From JALYNX01 sp963724825 (GTDB taxonomy: Bacteria; Actinomycetota; Acidimicrobiia; Spongiisociales; ZC4RG35): a stretch of 64,000 nucleotides of DNA. Positions within the stretch are counted from its first letter, which is position 1, and every line of letters begins with the position of its first letter. The stretch covers positions 124,001-188,000 of the forward strand of contig CAVRWT010000003.1 in NCBI GenBank assembly GCA_963724825.1, given 5' to 3'. Positions 1-9,626 of this stretch are shown one piece after another. The position numbers and the translations under genes are program-made. Under the pieces are notes generated by a model, which worked only from the letters and a program-made list of their open reading frames with translations, had not been told where the DNA came from and made no database searches.

Positions 1-977
1 GCCGAAGTTGACCACCGACGAGATGACGCCATCGCGGACCTCACCTTCGCCGAGGCCGTCGAGGAACGCATTGCGCTCCTCCGCCTGTGCTTCTTCGAGA
101 TAGGCGCGTCGGGAAAGGACGACGTTGTTCCTCGGGCGGTCCAACTCGATGACCTTGGCGGTGATCGTCTGGCCGATGAAGGGGTCGAGATCGCGGACAC
201 GACGCAAATCGACAAGTGAGGCCGGGAGGAATCCACGAAGGCCGATGTCGACGATGAGACCGCCCTTTACGACTTCTATGACCGTCCCCTCGACGGTGCC
301 CTCCTGATCGGCGATCTCCTGGATCCGGCCCCACGCCCGCTCGTACATGGCGCGCTTCTTGGAGAGGATGAGACGCCCCTCGTCGTCCTCCTTGTTGAGG
401 ACTACGGCCTCGACCCTGTCGCCGACTTTGACTGCGTCGTTGGGGTCGACGTTGTTGCGGATGGAGAGCTCGCGGGTCGGAATCAGCCCTTCGGACTTGT
501 AACCGATGTCGATCATGGCCCCGTCGCCGTCCACGCTGACAACAGTCCCTTCGACGATATCGCCCTCTTTGAATTCGAGGACAGTTGCCGCGATTGCCCG
601 CTCGAAGTCATCACCGATGTCGTCAGGGAGATCACTCAGATCGGGAGCGACCAGGGCCTCTCGTCCGGAGACGGTTGCCGAGGGTGCGACTTCAGGAGTC
701 GAGACTTCAGGCGCCGAGACTTCAGGCGCCGAGTCGTCGGGCGCGGTGACTTCAGGCGCGAGTCGTCGGGCGCAGAGTCTTCAGGCGTGGTGACTTCGGG
801 CGGCACGACAGGCTCGGCCTCGGTCTCGACGGGTGACTCGGCTACGGCGGGAGCCTCAGGCTCCTCGGTGACCGCCGGTGCCTCTACTTCGGGCAGATCT
901 TCAGCGGTCGGGTCGGGCGCTTCGGCGATCGCCTCTTCGGCGACGCTCTCGGGCGCGTTCTCTTGGTCGTTGGGCAT
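1..977 (-). CDS. rpsA: 30S ribosomal protein S1, C-terminus beyond window, one frameshift
   Basis: S1 binds mRNA on the small ribosomal subunit and helps initiate translation. Reading down from 977, an acidic, proline-rich N-terminal extension of about 90 residues is followed by S1/OB-fold repeats with typical strings such as GRLILSKKRA and DGVISSVVNFG. The gene leaves the window at base 1. The extension contains near-identical 15-bp units (core ttcaggcgccgag) at about 700-790. One unit near 759 lacks a single base (ggcgcgag instead of ggcgccgag), which breaks the frame. All S1 domains lie in the downstream frame, so this is most likely a sequence error in a repeat. A strong GGAGGT lies 13 nt before the ATG. 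Confidence 0.93.
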
Positions 978-1036
978 GTTGTAGGTGATTACCTCCGAAA
1001 GGAACTCTGCGTGCGCTGGGCCCGCAGGCTTGAAGG

Positions 1037-1066
1037 AGTGTACGCCTCTCTGGGGAGAATGGCCAA
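1037..1066 (-). promoter_or_regulatory. Candidate rpsA promoter
   Basis: On the minus strand a TTGGCC box (1066-1061) is followed after 18 bp by TACACT (1042-1037), a plausible -35/-10 pair in the 101-bp gap between the polA stop and rpsA. The leader then runs about 60 nt to the rpsA ATG and includes an AGGT-AATC-ACCT mini-hairpin over the ribosome binding site. This is a consensus match by eye only. Confidence 0.35.
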
Positions 1067-1078
1067 CTGTTATCGGGT

Positions 1079-3692
1079 TTAGTCGGCCTTCACGCTCGCC
1101 AGATCTGCACCGGTCCCGACGTCTACGACCAACGGCACATCGAGGTCGACCACTCCCTCCATGGTCTCCACCACCAGCTTCTCGACCGCGCTCATTTCCT
1201 CATCAGGAGATTCGAGGATCAACTCGTCGTGGATCTGGAGGATCAGCGACGATCGATAGCCACCGCTACGCAGGCCCTGGTCGAGCTCGATCATCGCCTT
1301 CTTGATGATGTCAGCCGAAGTGCCTTGCACCGGTGCGTTGAGCGCCATCCGCTCCCCCATCTGGCGGATTCTGAAGTTGTCTGACTTCAATTCCGGGAGG
1401 TACCGGCGACGGCCGAACAGGGTCGTCGTGTAGCCCTGATTCCTGGCGAGAGTCACCACCGAAGCCATGAACTCCTTCACCTGGACGAATTGGGCGAAGT
1501 AGGCGTCGATGTGATCGCGGGCCTCATCACGTGAGATCCCGAGCCGGTCGGCGAGACCGAAGGCCTCCATCCCGTAGAGCAGGCCGAAGTTGATCATCTT
1601 GGCCGTGTTGCGTTGTTCCCGTGTGACCTGGTCCTCGGGGAGGCCCCACACCCGAGCCGCGGTTGCAGCGTGGATATCCGATCCGACCCGGAAAGCCTCG
1701 AGCAGGAACGGATCCCCGCTCATGTGGGCCAGGACCCGCAATTCGATCTGTGAGTAGTCGGCCACCAGGAAGGAGGCACCTTCGCCGGCGACGAATGCCT
1801 TGCGGATGGTCCGCCCCGACTCGGAGCGAACCGGGATGTTCTGCAGGTTGGGGCGGTCGGAGGAGAGGCGCCCGGTGGTGGCGGCCATCTGGTTGAAGCG
1901 AGTGTGGATGCGCCCATCGGCTTCGATCAGCGGCAGATACCCGTCCACGTAGGTGCTGCGCAGCTTCTCCAGCTCCCGATATTCGAGAAGGGCGTCGACC
2001 AGGGGGTGCTCCATCTTCTTGAGCACAGACGCATCGGTGGAGGGCTTGCCGGTGGATGTCTTCTTAATCGCCGGCAAACCCAGCTTGTCGAAGAGGATCG
2101 ATCGCAGCTGATCGGTCGAGTTCACATTGAAGGGCTCTCCCGCCAGCTCCTGGATCCGGGCGTCGAGGAGATCGAGGCGCTCCCGAAGATCGATGCCCAT
2201 CGCCTCCAGATAGGCGCGATCAACCCCGATCCCGACATGCTCCATCCGAGCAAGCACCGGGACCAATGGCAGCTCGAACTCGTCGAAGAGCTCGAGCTCG
2301 TCGCGCTCTGCGAGCTCGACCCTCATCTTCTCGGCCAGTCTTCGCACAGCCTCGATCCGTCGGCCCTCGACCTCGAGGTCGGGACCGGTCTCGAAGGGCA
2401 AGGTCCCCGCCGCGGCGTCGTCATCCGGGGAGGCAAGCTCGACATCCAGCCATCGCTCGGCCATGGCCTCCAGGTCGTAGGTGCGCTGGGACGGGTTGAC
2501 GATGTAGGCGGCAAGCGCTGTGTCCATTTCCAGAGGTCGCCACGTCGTGATCGAGATCCAGGAGTGCTCGCACCAGCTCTTTGAGGTCGTGGCCAACCAC
2601 CGAAGCCGAACCTGACTCGAGAGCGGTCAGGACCGGACCGGCAGCATCGAAAGGAATCACCGCCGAGTGGCTTGGCCCGGTGGCGATTGCCAGGCCAAAG
2701 GGCTCGCCGCCGTCAGTCACCAGGGCGGCCACCAGAGTCGAGTTACCCGCAATCTCAGTTATCTCTGCCGGCGAGGTGACGAGACGGGTCTCGACCTCGA
2801 GGACCTCCGCGGCGCCCACCGCCGATGGAAGGGCCTCCTCGAGGTCACCCCACATCGAATGGAACTCGAGACTGTCGAAGAGGTCCTTGACCAACTGACG
2901 GTCCCATTCCCGGGTGTGAAGGTCTTCGATCTCAACCCCGATGTCGAGGTCGTCGACGAGGACCATCAGGTCCTTGTTGAGGAATACCTGCTCTCGATTG
3001 GCGGCCAGGCTCTCCCGCAGCTTGGGGGTTTGATCCGCGATCGCCAGATAGATGGCGTCGAGGCCTCCGTGATCGGCCACCAGCCGGGAAGCCGTCTTCT
3101 CCCCCACCCCTGGGACCCCGGGCAGGTTGTCCGAGTTGTCGCCGCGGAGAGCGGCGTATTCCACGTACTGATCAGGCCGGATCCCGTACCGCTCCTCGAC
3201 CCAGGCTTCGTCAGCAACGATGGTGTCGCTGATCCCACGGCGGGTGTAGACCACGCGCACCGGTCCCCCGACCAATTGGAAGGCGTCCCGATCCCCGGTG
3301 ACGATGAGGACCTCCCAACCCGCCGCCACCGCATTCTTGGTGAGGGTGGCGATCAGGTCGTCGGCCTCGTATCCCTCCATACGAAGTTGGGTGATCTGAA
3401 GCGATTCGAGAACCTTGTCCATCAGAGGCAGCTGGCTGCGGAAGTGGTCGGGGGCCTTCTCCCGCTGCGCCTTGTACTCCGGATAGACCTCGGTGCGGAA
3501 GGTCTTCCGCGAGACATCCCAGGCGACTGCGATGCCGTCCGGGTGGAAATCCTTGAGGAGGCGGATGAGCATCCGGGTGAACCCGAACACCGCGTTGGTC
3601 ACCTGTCCGCTCTTGGTGGCCAGGTCCTCGGGCAGGGCGTAGAACGCCCGATAGGCAATCGAATTGCCGTCGATCAGGGCGAGGGTGGGCAC
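1079..3692 (-). CDS. polA: DNA polymerase I, one frameshift
   Basis: Fills gaps in DNA repair and lagging-strand maturation. From the GTG start at 3692 the N-terminal ~290 residues are a 5'-3' exonuclease (ALIDGNSIAYRAFYAL, GYEADDLIATL, RGDNSDNLPGVPGVGEKTA). A middle exonuclease-like domain lacks the acidic DxE residues, as in proofreading-deficient bacterial Pol I. The C-terminal polymerase has motif A (VADYSQIELRVLAHMSGD), motif B (RNTAKMINFGLLYG) and motif C (QIHDELILE). The frame breaks near 2534; dropping one base in ACCTCTG joins VVGHDLKELVRALL to LEMDTALAAY, as family homologs require. Full length is about 870 aa, normal for the family. A small gene lies 25 bp upstream on the same strand. 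Confidence 0.95.
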
Positions 3693-3717
3693 GGGTCGAC
3701 GGTAGCGGCGGCCGGAG

Positions 3718-3993
3718 TCAGTCGGGCAGCCGTGCCAGCAAGTCGTCGCGCTTCGCAGCGAGCCGAGAACGCTTGTCGTTGAGATCGGCCAGGGTCTGCT
3801 CGAAGCGACGAACGTCGCCCGCGGTCAGCCCGGCTTCCTCACGGTCGATGTAGTTGCCGACGGCGGCGTCACGCTGGGCGTCGTCGTTGATCGCCCGGTG
3901 ATAGTCGAGCTCGGCAGCGACCTGGCGGGCCTCGACGTCGAGCGCCTCGATGCGGTCGTTGAGTCTGAAGATGCGTTTGTGGAGCCGTGACAA
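3718..3993 (-). CDS. Small coiled-coil hypothetical protein
   Basis: About 91 aa if started at the TTG at 3993; family not recognised. The sequence is highly charged and heptad-like (RLNDRIEALDVEARQVAAEL, then FEQTLADLNDKRSRLAAKRD), suggesting a short helical hairpin or coiled coil. It lies just upstream of polA on the same strand and may be co-transcribed. The open frame continues upstream through the opposite-strand tRNA, so a longer start is unlikely. No clear ribosome binding site precedes the TTG, and the start is uncertain. Confidence 0.5.
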   Translation of the reverse strand: MSRLHKRIFRLNDRIEALDVEARQVAAELDYHRAINDDAQRDAAVGNYIDREEAGLTAGDVRRFEQTLADLNDKRSRLAAKRDDLLARLPD

Positions 3994-4055
3994 GGGAGAT
4001 CTGAGGGTATCGCCGGATCGCCTATTTGAAGCGGGTCCCATAAAGTCCGCTCCGA

Positions 4056-4142
4056 GCCGGAGTGGCGAAATTGGTATACGCGATGGTCTCAAACACCATT
4101 GCCCGCAAGGGTGTGCGGGTTCGAGTCCCGCCTCCGGCACCA
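4056..4142 (+). tRNA. tRNA-Leu (anticodon CAA)
   Basis: The acceptor stem GCCGGAG (4056-4062) pairs with CTCCGGC (4132-4138), followed by discriminator A and an encoded CCA (4140-4142). The anticodon stem ATGGT/ACCAT encloses the loop CTCAAAC, giving anticodon CAA, which reads UUG leucine codons. A long variable arm precedes the T arm GCGGG-TTCGAGT-CCCGC, as expected for a class II leucine tRNA. It stands alone between minus-strand polA and the plus-strand HNH gene. Confidence 0.97.
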
Positions 4143-4200
4143 GCGTTGGTCGTGAACCAACTGCACCCCTGAGATTTCTTATGGTTTCCTCAACAGGGGT

Positions 4201-5487
4201 ATGGAATCTGTCGGTGGGGGTTTGTATGTTTGCAGCATGGTCGAACATGTGTTCGAGAGCGAGGGAATCCCCAAAGGGTTAGCCAGCATGCCGCCTGGGC
4301 CGAAGCTGGGAGCGATCCTGTCCTCAATCGACCGGCACCGGATTTCTGGTCACGATCGAGTGGTCCTGGTGCAGGCGAGGGCCCGGCAAATCGCACACGA
4401 CCAGGCCGAGTTCTACGCCGACATCAGTGCCATCCACGAGGCGGAAGAGAAGGCCCTACCCATGGAATGGACGTCGGATGTCGAGGACATCGTTGCTTCC
4501 GAAATCCGGGCCGCCCTCACCCTCACCCGACGCTCGGCCGACTACCACCTCGGGTTGGCGTCAGATCTGATTAGGCATCTCCCTCAGGTGGGACACGCCC
4601 TACGCGAGGGCCGGATCGACCTCGCCAAGGCGCGGGTCATCGTCGAGGAGACCTCGCATCTCGCAACAGACGCCGCACAACAAGTCGCCGAAGCCGCCCT
4701 CGAGCATGCGAGTAGCCAGACCACGGGACAGTTGGGAGCCCGGCTTCGCAAACTCGTGATCCTTGTTGACACCGACTCCGCCAAGACTCGTTATCAGGAG
4801 GCAGTCGAAGAACGACGGGTCAGCAGCACTGCCAACCCTGACGGCACCGCCAACCTCCACGGACTGAACCTGCCACCACATCGCGCCGGAGCCGCCATGC
4901 GACGGATCAATCGGTTGGCACGTGCTGCCCGGTCGGCCGACGACCCGAGGACGATGGATCAGATCCGAGCTGACGTCCTCATGGATCTGTTGCAAGGGCA
5001 ACAGAAAGGGTTACCCAAGCAGGGCTCGGTGAACATCCAAGTCGACCTCGCCACACTGGCCGGCCTCACCGAAAACCCCGGAGAGCTCGCCGGCTACGGC
5101 CCGGTGATCGCCGACATCGCCCGCCAGGTATCCATAGAGCAATCAAACTCGGAATGGCGTTACACGGTCATCGGCGACGATGGCCTGGTCGTTCACAACG
5201 GGACCACCCGGAGGCGACCCACCGCCGACCAGACGAGGCAGGTCGAAGCCGAAAACCCGACCTGTGTCTTCCCCGGCTGTCGCATGCCCGCATCCGAATG
5301 CGACATCGACCACAACCGTCCCTGGGCCGAGGGAGGGCTGACGAGTTCAGAGAACCTCGCGCCGCTTTGTCGACACGACCACGTAGTCCGACATCACGGT
5401 TGGAGGATCGAGCAGACCCGACCCGGCATCTACCAATGGACCAGCCCACTGGGTCACACCTACGAAGTGTTGGCCCGATCCCCCTGA
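4201..5487 (+). CDS. DUF222 / HNH endonuclease (13E12-type repeat family)
   Basis: Actinobacterial 13E12-type protein: an N-terminal helical DUF222 region with a C-terminal HNH nuclease fold. The nuclease part shows C-x5-C (CVFPGC), DIDHNRPWAEGG, an N-x3-PLC core (ENLAPLC) and a final RHHGW segment, which together give the zinc and metal ligands. These proteins often occur in many copies per actinobacterial genome and look mobile; their role is not established. It starts 58 bp after the tRNA-Leu 3' end, a position typical of integrated DNA, though no repeated tRNA end was seen downstream. An alternative ATG lies at 4237; neither has a well-placed ribosome binding site. Confidence 0.9.
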   Translation: MESVGGGLYVCSMVEHVFESEGIPKGLASMPPGPKLGAILSSIDRHRISGHDRVVLVQARARQIAHDQAEFYADISAIHEAEEKALPMEWTSDVEDIVASEIRAALTLTRRSADYHLGLASDLIRHLPQVGHALREGRIDLAKARVIVEETSHLATDAAQQVAEAALEHASSQTTGQLGARLRKLVILVDTDSAKTRYQEAVEERRVSSTANPDGTANLHGLNLPPHRAGAAMRRINRLARAARSADDPRTMDQIRADVLMDLLQGQQKGLPKQGSVNIQVDLATLAGLTENPGELAGYGPVIADIARQVSIEQSNSEWRYTVIGDDGLVVHNGTTRRRPTADQTRQVEAENPTCVFPGCRMPASECDIDHNRPWAEGGLTSSENLAPLCRHDHVVRHHGWRIEQTRPGIYQWTSPLGHTYEVLARSP

Positions 5488-5496
5488 GCGGGTCGG

Positions 5497-6297
5497 TCAG
5501 CGGGCGACCACTGCCTCCAACTCACCAACCGACACCTTCTCCCCTGCTTCGACCTCGCGTCGAAGCGTGGCCAGACCAACTGACCCCGAGACAGAAGTCA
5601 GGGTTCCCACCGTGAGCTCTCCCTTGGTGACCTCGGATCCTGGCGCGCCGACCCCACCGGAGAACTCGAGGACACGAAGCTGCTTGTTGACGTGGCCCCT
5701 GCGGTGGATTCGGCCCACCAGCTCCTGGCCGAGGAAGCACCCTTTGTCGAGATCGACAGTCACCGGGACCAGACCGGTCTCCTGGGGAATGGTGGAATTG
5801 CTGGTGTCGACACCCACCGCCGGCTCGGCGGACTCGATGCGTAAGCGCTCTAGCGCCATCGTCATCGATCGGCGGCAGGTCGGGCCGCTCCCCGACCACC
5901 AGGAATCGGGGCACCTCTGACCAAGACACGTCGGCAACAAGCCGTCACCGTCGCCCGACCAATGCCCGACCTGATCCGAGAAGGGCCCAACGACGAGCCA
6001 GGCGGGGGCTTCGGAGATCTCGATCTCGACCGCGACCCGGATCCGATAACGACCGAGCGTTGCCGCCAGGTCGGCGCCCCGCCCGTGGTCAGTGACCAGA
6101 CCGACTTCGTCTTCGCCACGCAGCACCCAGAGCAGATAGTCGATCCGCCCTTGTGGATTGAGCAGCATCGAGCGTCTCACCTCACCAGGCGCCATCTCCG
6201 CGATCTCCTGGGAGAGCAGATCGTTGAGGAACTTGACGACATCTGAACCCTTGAACCAGACCAGGTCGGGTGCCGCGGACGCGAGAAGGGCATCCAT
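5497..6297 (-). CDS. ygfZ: YgfZ/GcvT-like folate-binding protein, two compensating frameshifts
   Basis: Folate-dependent factor that supports Fe-S cluster enzymes, of the YgfZ/IbaG57 relatives of GcvT. The family signature K-G-C-[FY]-x-G-Q-E is present as DKGCFLGQELVGRIHRRG. The ATG at 6297 overlaps the TGA of the upstream CcdA-like gene (TGATG), so the two are translationally coupled. Between about 5927 and 5857 the continuous frame gives Cys/Trp/Ser-rich, non-homologous sequence, while the neighbouring frame gives sensible VSWSEVPRFLVVGERPDLPP. One missing base near 5927 and one extra base near 5857 would explain this. The frame is open throughout, so automatic annotation will not notice it. 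Confidence 0.82.
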   Translation of the reverse strand: MDALLASAAPDLVWFKGSDVVKFLNDLLSQEIAEMAPGEVRRSMLLNPQGRIDYLLWVLRGEDEVGLVTDHGRGADLAATLGRYRIRVAVEIEISEAPAWLVVGPFSDQVGHWSGDGDGLLPTCLGQRCPDSWWSGSGPTCRRSMTMALERLRIESAEPAVGVDTSNSTIPQETGLVPVTVDLDKGCFLGQELVGRIHRRGHVNKQLRVLEFSGGVGAPGSEVTKGELTVGTLTSVSGSVGLATLRREVEAGEKVSVGELEAVVAR

Positions 6298-7091
6298 CAC
6301 ACGGTCGCCAGGTCTCGGAGGAAGGGGATCGCGACGAAGATCTCGGTGAACCAGGTGGCGATTCTCCCCAGGGACCCGGTCACCATGATCACCCCGAAGC
6401 CGACGAGCAACGCACCAGAGACGATGTTGATCGGGCGCAGATACGGCTTGAGACGCCCGAAGACTTTGAACAGCCCGAGGCCGGCCAACAGGAACGGGAT
6501 GCCCAGACCGAGCGAGTAGGCCACAAGCAGGATGATCCCACGGAGCAAGGTGTCCTGAGTCGCCGCCGTGGCCAGGATCACAGTGAGCACCGGGCCGATG
6601 CAGGGCGACCACCCGAACGCGAATGCGGCGCCCATCACCGGTGGCGCCCACCGTCCCAGACGCGACGGTTTCACCTCGGGGCGAAGGTCCCGCTCCAGCG
6701 GCCCGAGGAAGCTGCGATTCGAGGCAGCCATCACCACCATCAGGATCCCGAATCCGATGATCACCAGGCCGGCGATCCGGGTGAGGGCATTCATGTTGCG
6801 AACCAGGAATTGGCCGAGTCCGCTTGCGGCCGCTCCCAAAGCGGCGAACACCAGGGTGAACCCGGCGATGAATTGGAGGATCACCCCGGTCAGACGGCGG
6901 GTCGAGACGTCACCGGCCTCGAGCTGCGCCGCGGAGTAGCCGGACATCATCGACAGGTAGCCCGGGAGGAGGGGGAGGACACAGGGCGACACGAATGAGA
7001 TGACCCCGGCACCGAACGCGACCAGGCACTGAACAAGAAATGTGGACGACGCGATGTTCTCGAACACTCGCCGCGATGTTCCCACGCCCAT
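6297..7091 (-). CDS. ccdA: CcdA/DsbD-type thiol-disulfide transmembrane protein
   Basis: Membrane protein that carries reducing power from cytoplasmic thioredoxin across the membrane, for cytochrome c maturation or periplasmic disulfide reduction. Six hydrophobic segments are visible. The two conserved cysteine motifs of the family are present: SFVSPCVLPLLPGY in the first helix and FAFGWSPCIGPVL in the fourth. At about 260 aa it is the short CcdA form without thioredoxin domains. The ATG at 7091 directly follows AGGGAGG, so the GTG at 7085, with 6-nt spacing, may be the true start. It is divergent from the MFS gene with only 18 bp between. Confidence 0.88.
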   Translation of the reverse strand: MGVGTSRRVFENIASSTFLVQCLVAFGAGVISFVSPCVLPLLPGYLSMMSGYSAAQLEAGDVSTRRLTGVILQFIAGFTLVFAALGAAASGLGQFLVRNMNALTRIAGLVIIGFGILMVVMAASNRSFLGPLERDLRPEVKPSRLGRWAPPVMGAAFAFGWSPCIGPVLTVILATAATQDTLLRGIILLVAYSLGLGIPFLLAGLGLFKVFGRLKPYLRPINIVSGALLVGFGVIMVTGSLGRIATWFTEIFVAIPFLRDLATV

Positions 7092-7109
7092 CCTCCCTAC
7101 GCTCGCACC

Positions 7110-8361
7110 GTGCCCGCGTGGACCCGCCGCCTCCTCGACCCGCTTCTGCCGGTTGGCCGCTTCTCCAAGACCGACCGCCGAATCGTCCTCATCATGTGGA
7201 CGGCGGGGCTGGTCCAGGGTTTCGCCCAAGCCCAGGCTGCCAACACCCTGCCCTTCACCCGCGCCGGGCTCGGATTGACCGAAGGGCAGATGAGCCTGCT
7301 CCTCGGCCTGGCTCGTCTCGCCGCCTTTGCCGCCCTCCCCCTCGGCTGGCTCGGCGATCATCGTGGCCGGCGACGACCGCTGATCCTCGCCATGACGTTG
7401 GTGATCATTGGAGGGACAGCAGGCGGGTTGGCCTTCGAGGCGTGGCAGTTCGGGGTCGCCCAGGCCGTCCTCCGCACCGGAACCGCGGCAATGTCCGGTC
7501 TCGCCGTGGTCCTCCTCGCCGAGCAGGTGAGCGTCTCGATCCGGGCCTACTCCATAGCCTTCTTCGGCGCGGCGGTCTCGTTCGGAAGCGGGCTGGCGGT
7601 GCTCACCCTTCCCCTCGCCGATGGCGGAGGTGAAAGCTGGCGAATCCCCCACCTCTTGATCGGGGTCGGTTTCCTGGTCATCCCCTTCCTGATTCGCACC
7701 GTTCCTGAGAGCCACATCTTCATCGAGAGCCAAGACACCGGGGGGCACTGGCGTGACCTGGCCACCGGCCCTTGGGCTCGCCGTTTCTGGGTGGTGGCAA
7801 CCGTCGGGTTCCTGGCGTCGGCGTTCTCAGCGGTCGGGATCGCCTTCTCCACCGAGCGCCTGATCGAGCAGGTGGGCCTCAGCACCGGCGACACGGTCCT
7901 GATCCTCCTCCTCGGCGGGACCCTGGGAGGTGTCGGCTTCTTCGTTGGCGGGCCACCTCGCCGACGCCTGGGGCCGTCGCACGACAACAGTCCTCAGCCT
8001 CCTGATGGCCTTGGGGGGCGGACTCCTCCTCTATTGGACGCTGTCAGTCCCGCTGATCGTGCTTGCGGTGATGGTCTCATCGTTCGGGACGTTCGCCTTC
8101 GTCCCCGCCGGCGGCAGCCACCGCGCCGAGTTGTTCCCGACCGGGCTCCGGGCCAGTGCCACCACCGCCTCGGCCGACTTCGGGCTGGCCGGTTCGGCGC
8201 TGGGTCTGATCCTCGGCGTCTTCACCATCGACAGGTTCGGCGTGTCGGAGACAGTCACGGTTCTCGGGATCGGCATGGCGATCGCAGCAGTGCTCACCCT
8301 CTTCCTCCCCGAGACCCGCGGTCAGGATCTCACCGCCACCACGGACACCGCTCTCCGATAG
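7110..8361 (+). CDS. MFS transporter, one frameshift
   Basis: Major facilitator with about 12 membrane helices; substrate not predictable. The loop motif LGWLGDHRGRRRPL is the MFS signature between helices 2 and 3, repeated as HLADAWGRRTTTV in the second half. AELFPTGLRASA before helix 11 is typical of the sugar/metabolite:H+ symporter branch. The frame breaks at about 7950, where removing one G from GGCGGGCC joins GGVGFFVG to GHLADAWGRR. The start is a GTG without a clear ribosome binding site. The last 40 bp overlap the end of the convergent MATE gene, with both frames intact. Confidence 0.87.
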
Positions 8362-9626
8362 GCGAAAACGAATACCAGGGAGCGGGCAACCAGCATCGCC
8401 GCGATCGCCCACCAGATCCCGGCCAAAGTGTCACCCATAGGGGTCAGAGTGATCAGGGCGATTGCCAGCACCGCGCCGGTCGCGGTCGAGGCCACGATCG
8501 ACCAGAGCGCGAGGAGCCCGAAGAAGATTCCGTCAGCGACGAACAACGGTGCCGCCACCGGCATCATCCAAGCCACCACAGGGATCGTGGCAACCACCAA
8601 TGCTGCAACCTCTGCGGAGTTCACAAGGGGCTTCAGCACCGGAGCCCCGACCAGAAGAGCGCCGGTCATGAGCAATCCCACCGCAGCGCCCCAGAAGAGG
8701 AGCCGACGGCTGACTTCATCAACCCCCTGCCGATCACCGGAGCCAGCGGAAGCCCCCACCATCGCCTGGCCGGCGATCGCCAGGGAGTCGGCGATCATGG
8801 CCGCAATCAGCCACACCTGAAGCACGACCTGATGGGCCGCGATCGACTCCGCACCGATCCTCGTGGCTGCCGAGGCAGCCACGGTGAAGGCAAGGAGGAG
8901 GACGCCGGTTCGGAGCGTGATCAGAGCACCGCTCTTCCCGAGCGCAAGCAAGGTCGGCCATGAGTCGCGGAAGCCACGAGGTCGATCGGCGAGCTGCCGT
9001 CTTCGGATCAGGCGAAGGAACCAGACCGCTCCGATCACCTGGGCGATCACCGTCGCCATCGCCGCTCCCGCGACCCCGAGCGACAGGGCGAAGATGAAGA
9101 TCGGGGCGAGGACGAGGTTGATGCCGTTCACGCCTAGAGCCACGATCAACGGCGTTCGGGTGTCCTGATGGCCGCGGAAGGCGCCATGACCGGCGACCAC
9201 GATCAAGACTGCAGGCGCGGCGATGACGCGAATGCGCAAGTAGGCGAGAGCCGGGTCGGTCACCTCACCGGTGGCACCCATGACCCCGACGATCCAAGGC
9301 GCCAACAACTCGATGAGGATCGTGGCGGCCACTCCCAGGATCACTGCCAGCAACAGGGCGTCGCCCACCCATCGCCGGGCCATTGCGCTGTCACCCCTCC
9401 CCAAGGCCTGGGCAACCAAGGGAGTCGTCGCATATGCCAGGAAGTTGAAGCCGAAGAAGGCGAACCCGAGGATGGCGGTGTCGACCCCGAGAGCGGCCAA
9501 CTCCGGAACCCCGAGGCGGGCCACGAAGGCGGTGTCCACCAGGGTGAGCAGAGGGTCGATGGCGAGCGCCCCCAGTGCAGGGATCGCCAACCGGAAGATG
9601 GATCGATCCAGCTGCCGGGTGGTCAC
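8322..9626 (-). CDS. MATE family efflux transporter (DinF-like)
   Basis: Twelve-helix cation-coupled multidrug exporter of the MATE/DinF group. The N-terminal half contains PALGALAIDPLLTLVDTAFVARLG and the second half IAAHQVVLQVWLIAAM, both typical of DinF-like members. The GTG at 9626 is chosen because GTGA overlaps the TGA of nth, indicating coupled translation; a longer reading from 9698 would run into nth coding sequence. About 434 aa, a normal length. Substrate is unknown. Confidence 0.9.
   Translation of the reverse strand: MTTRQLDRSIFRLAIPALGALAIDPLLTLVDTAFVARLGVPELAALGVDTAILGFAFFGFNFLAYATTPLVAQALGRGDSAMARRWVGDALLLAVILGVAATILIELLAPWIVGVMGATGEVTDPALAYLRIRVIAAPAVLIVVAGHGAFRGHQDTRTPLIVALGVNGINLVLAPIFIFALSLGVAGAAMATVIAQVIGAVWFLRLIRRRQLADRPRGFRDSWPTLLALGKSGALITLRTGVLLLAFTVAASAATRIGAESIAAHQVVLQVWLIAAMIADSLAIAGQAMVGASAGSGDRQGVDEVSRRLLFWGAAVGLLMTGALLVGAPVLKPLVNSAEVAALVVATIPVVAWMMPVAAPLFVADGIFFGLLALWSIVASTATGAVLAIALITLTPMGDTLAGIWWAIAAMLVARSLVFVFAYRRAVSVVAVRS

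Noticed and set aside
2667..3782. Plus-strand open frame of 371 codons opposite polA
   Set aside because: Antisense shadow of the polA exonuclease domain; composition is not protein-like.
6297..7748. CcdA-like gene extended to 483 aa
   Set aside because: The extra N-terminal ~220 residues are antisense to the MFS gene; the thiol-carrier domain begins at 7091.
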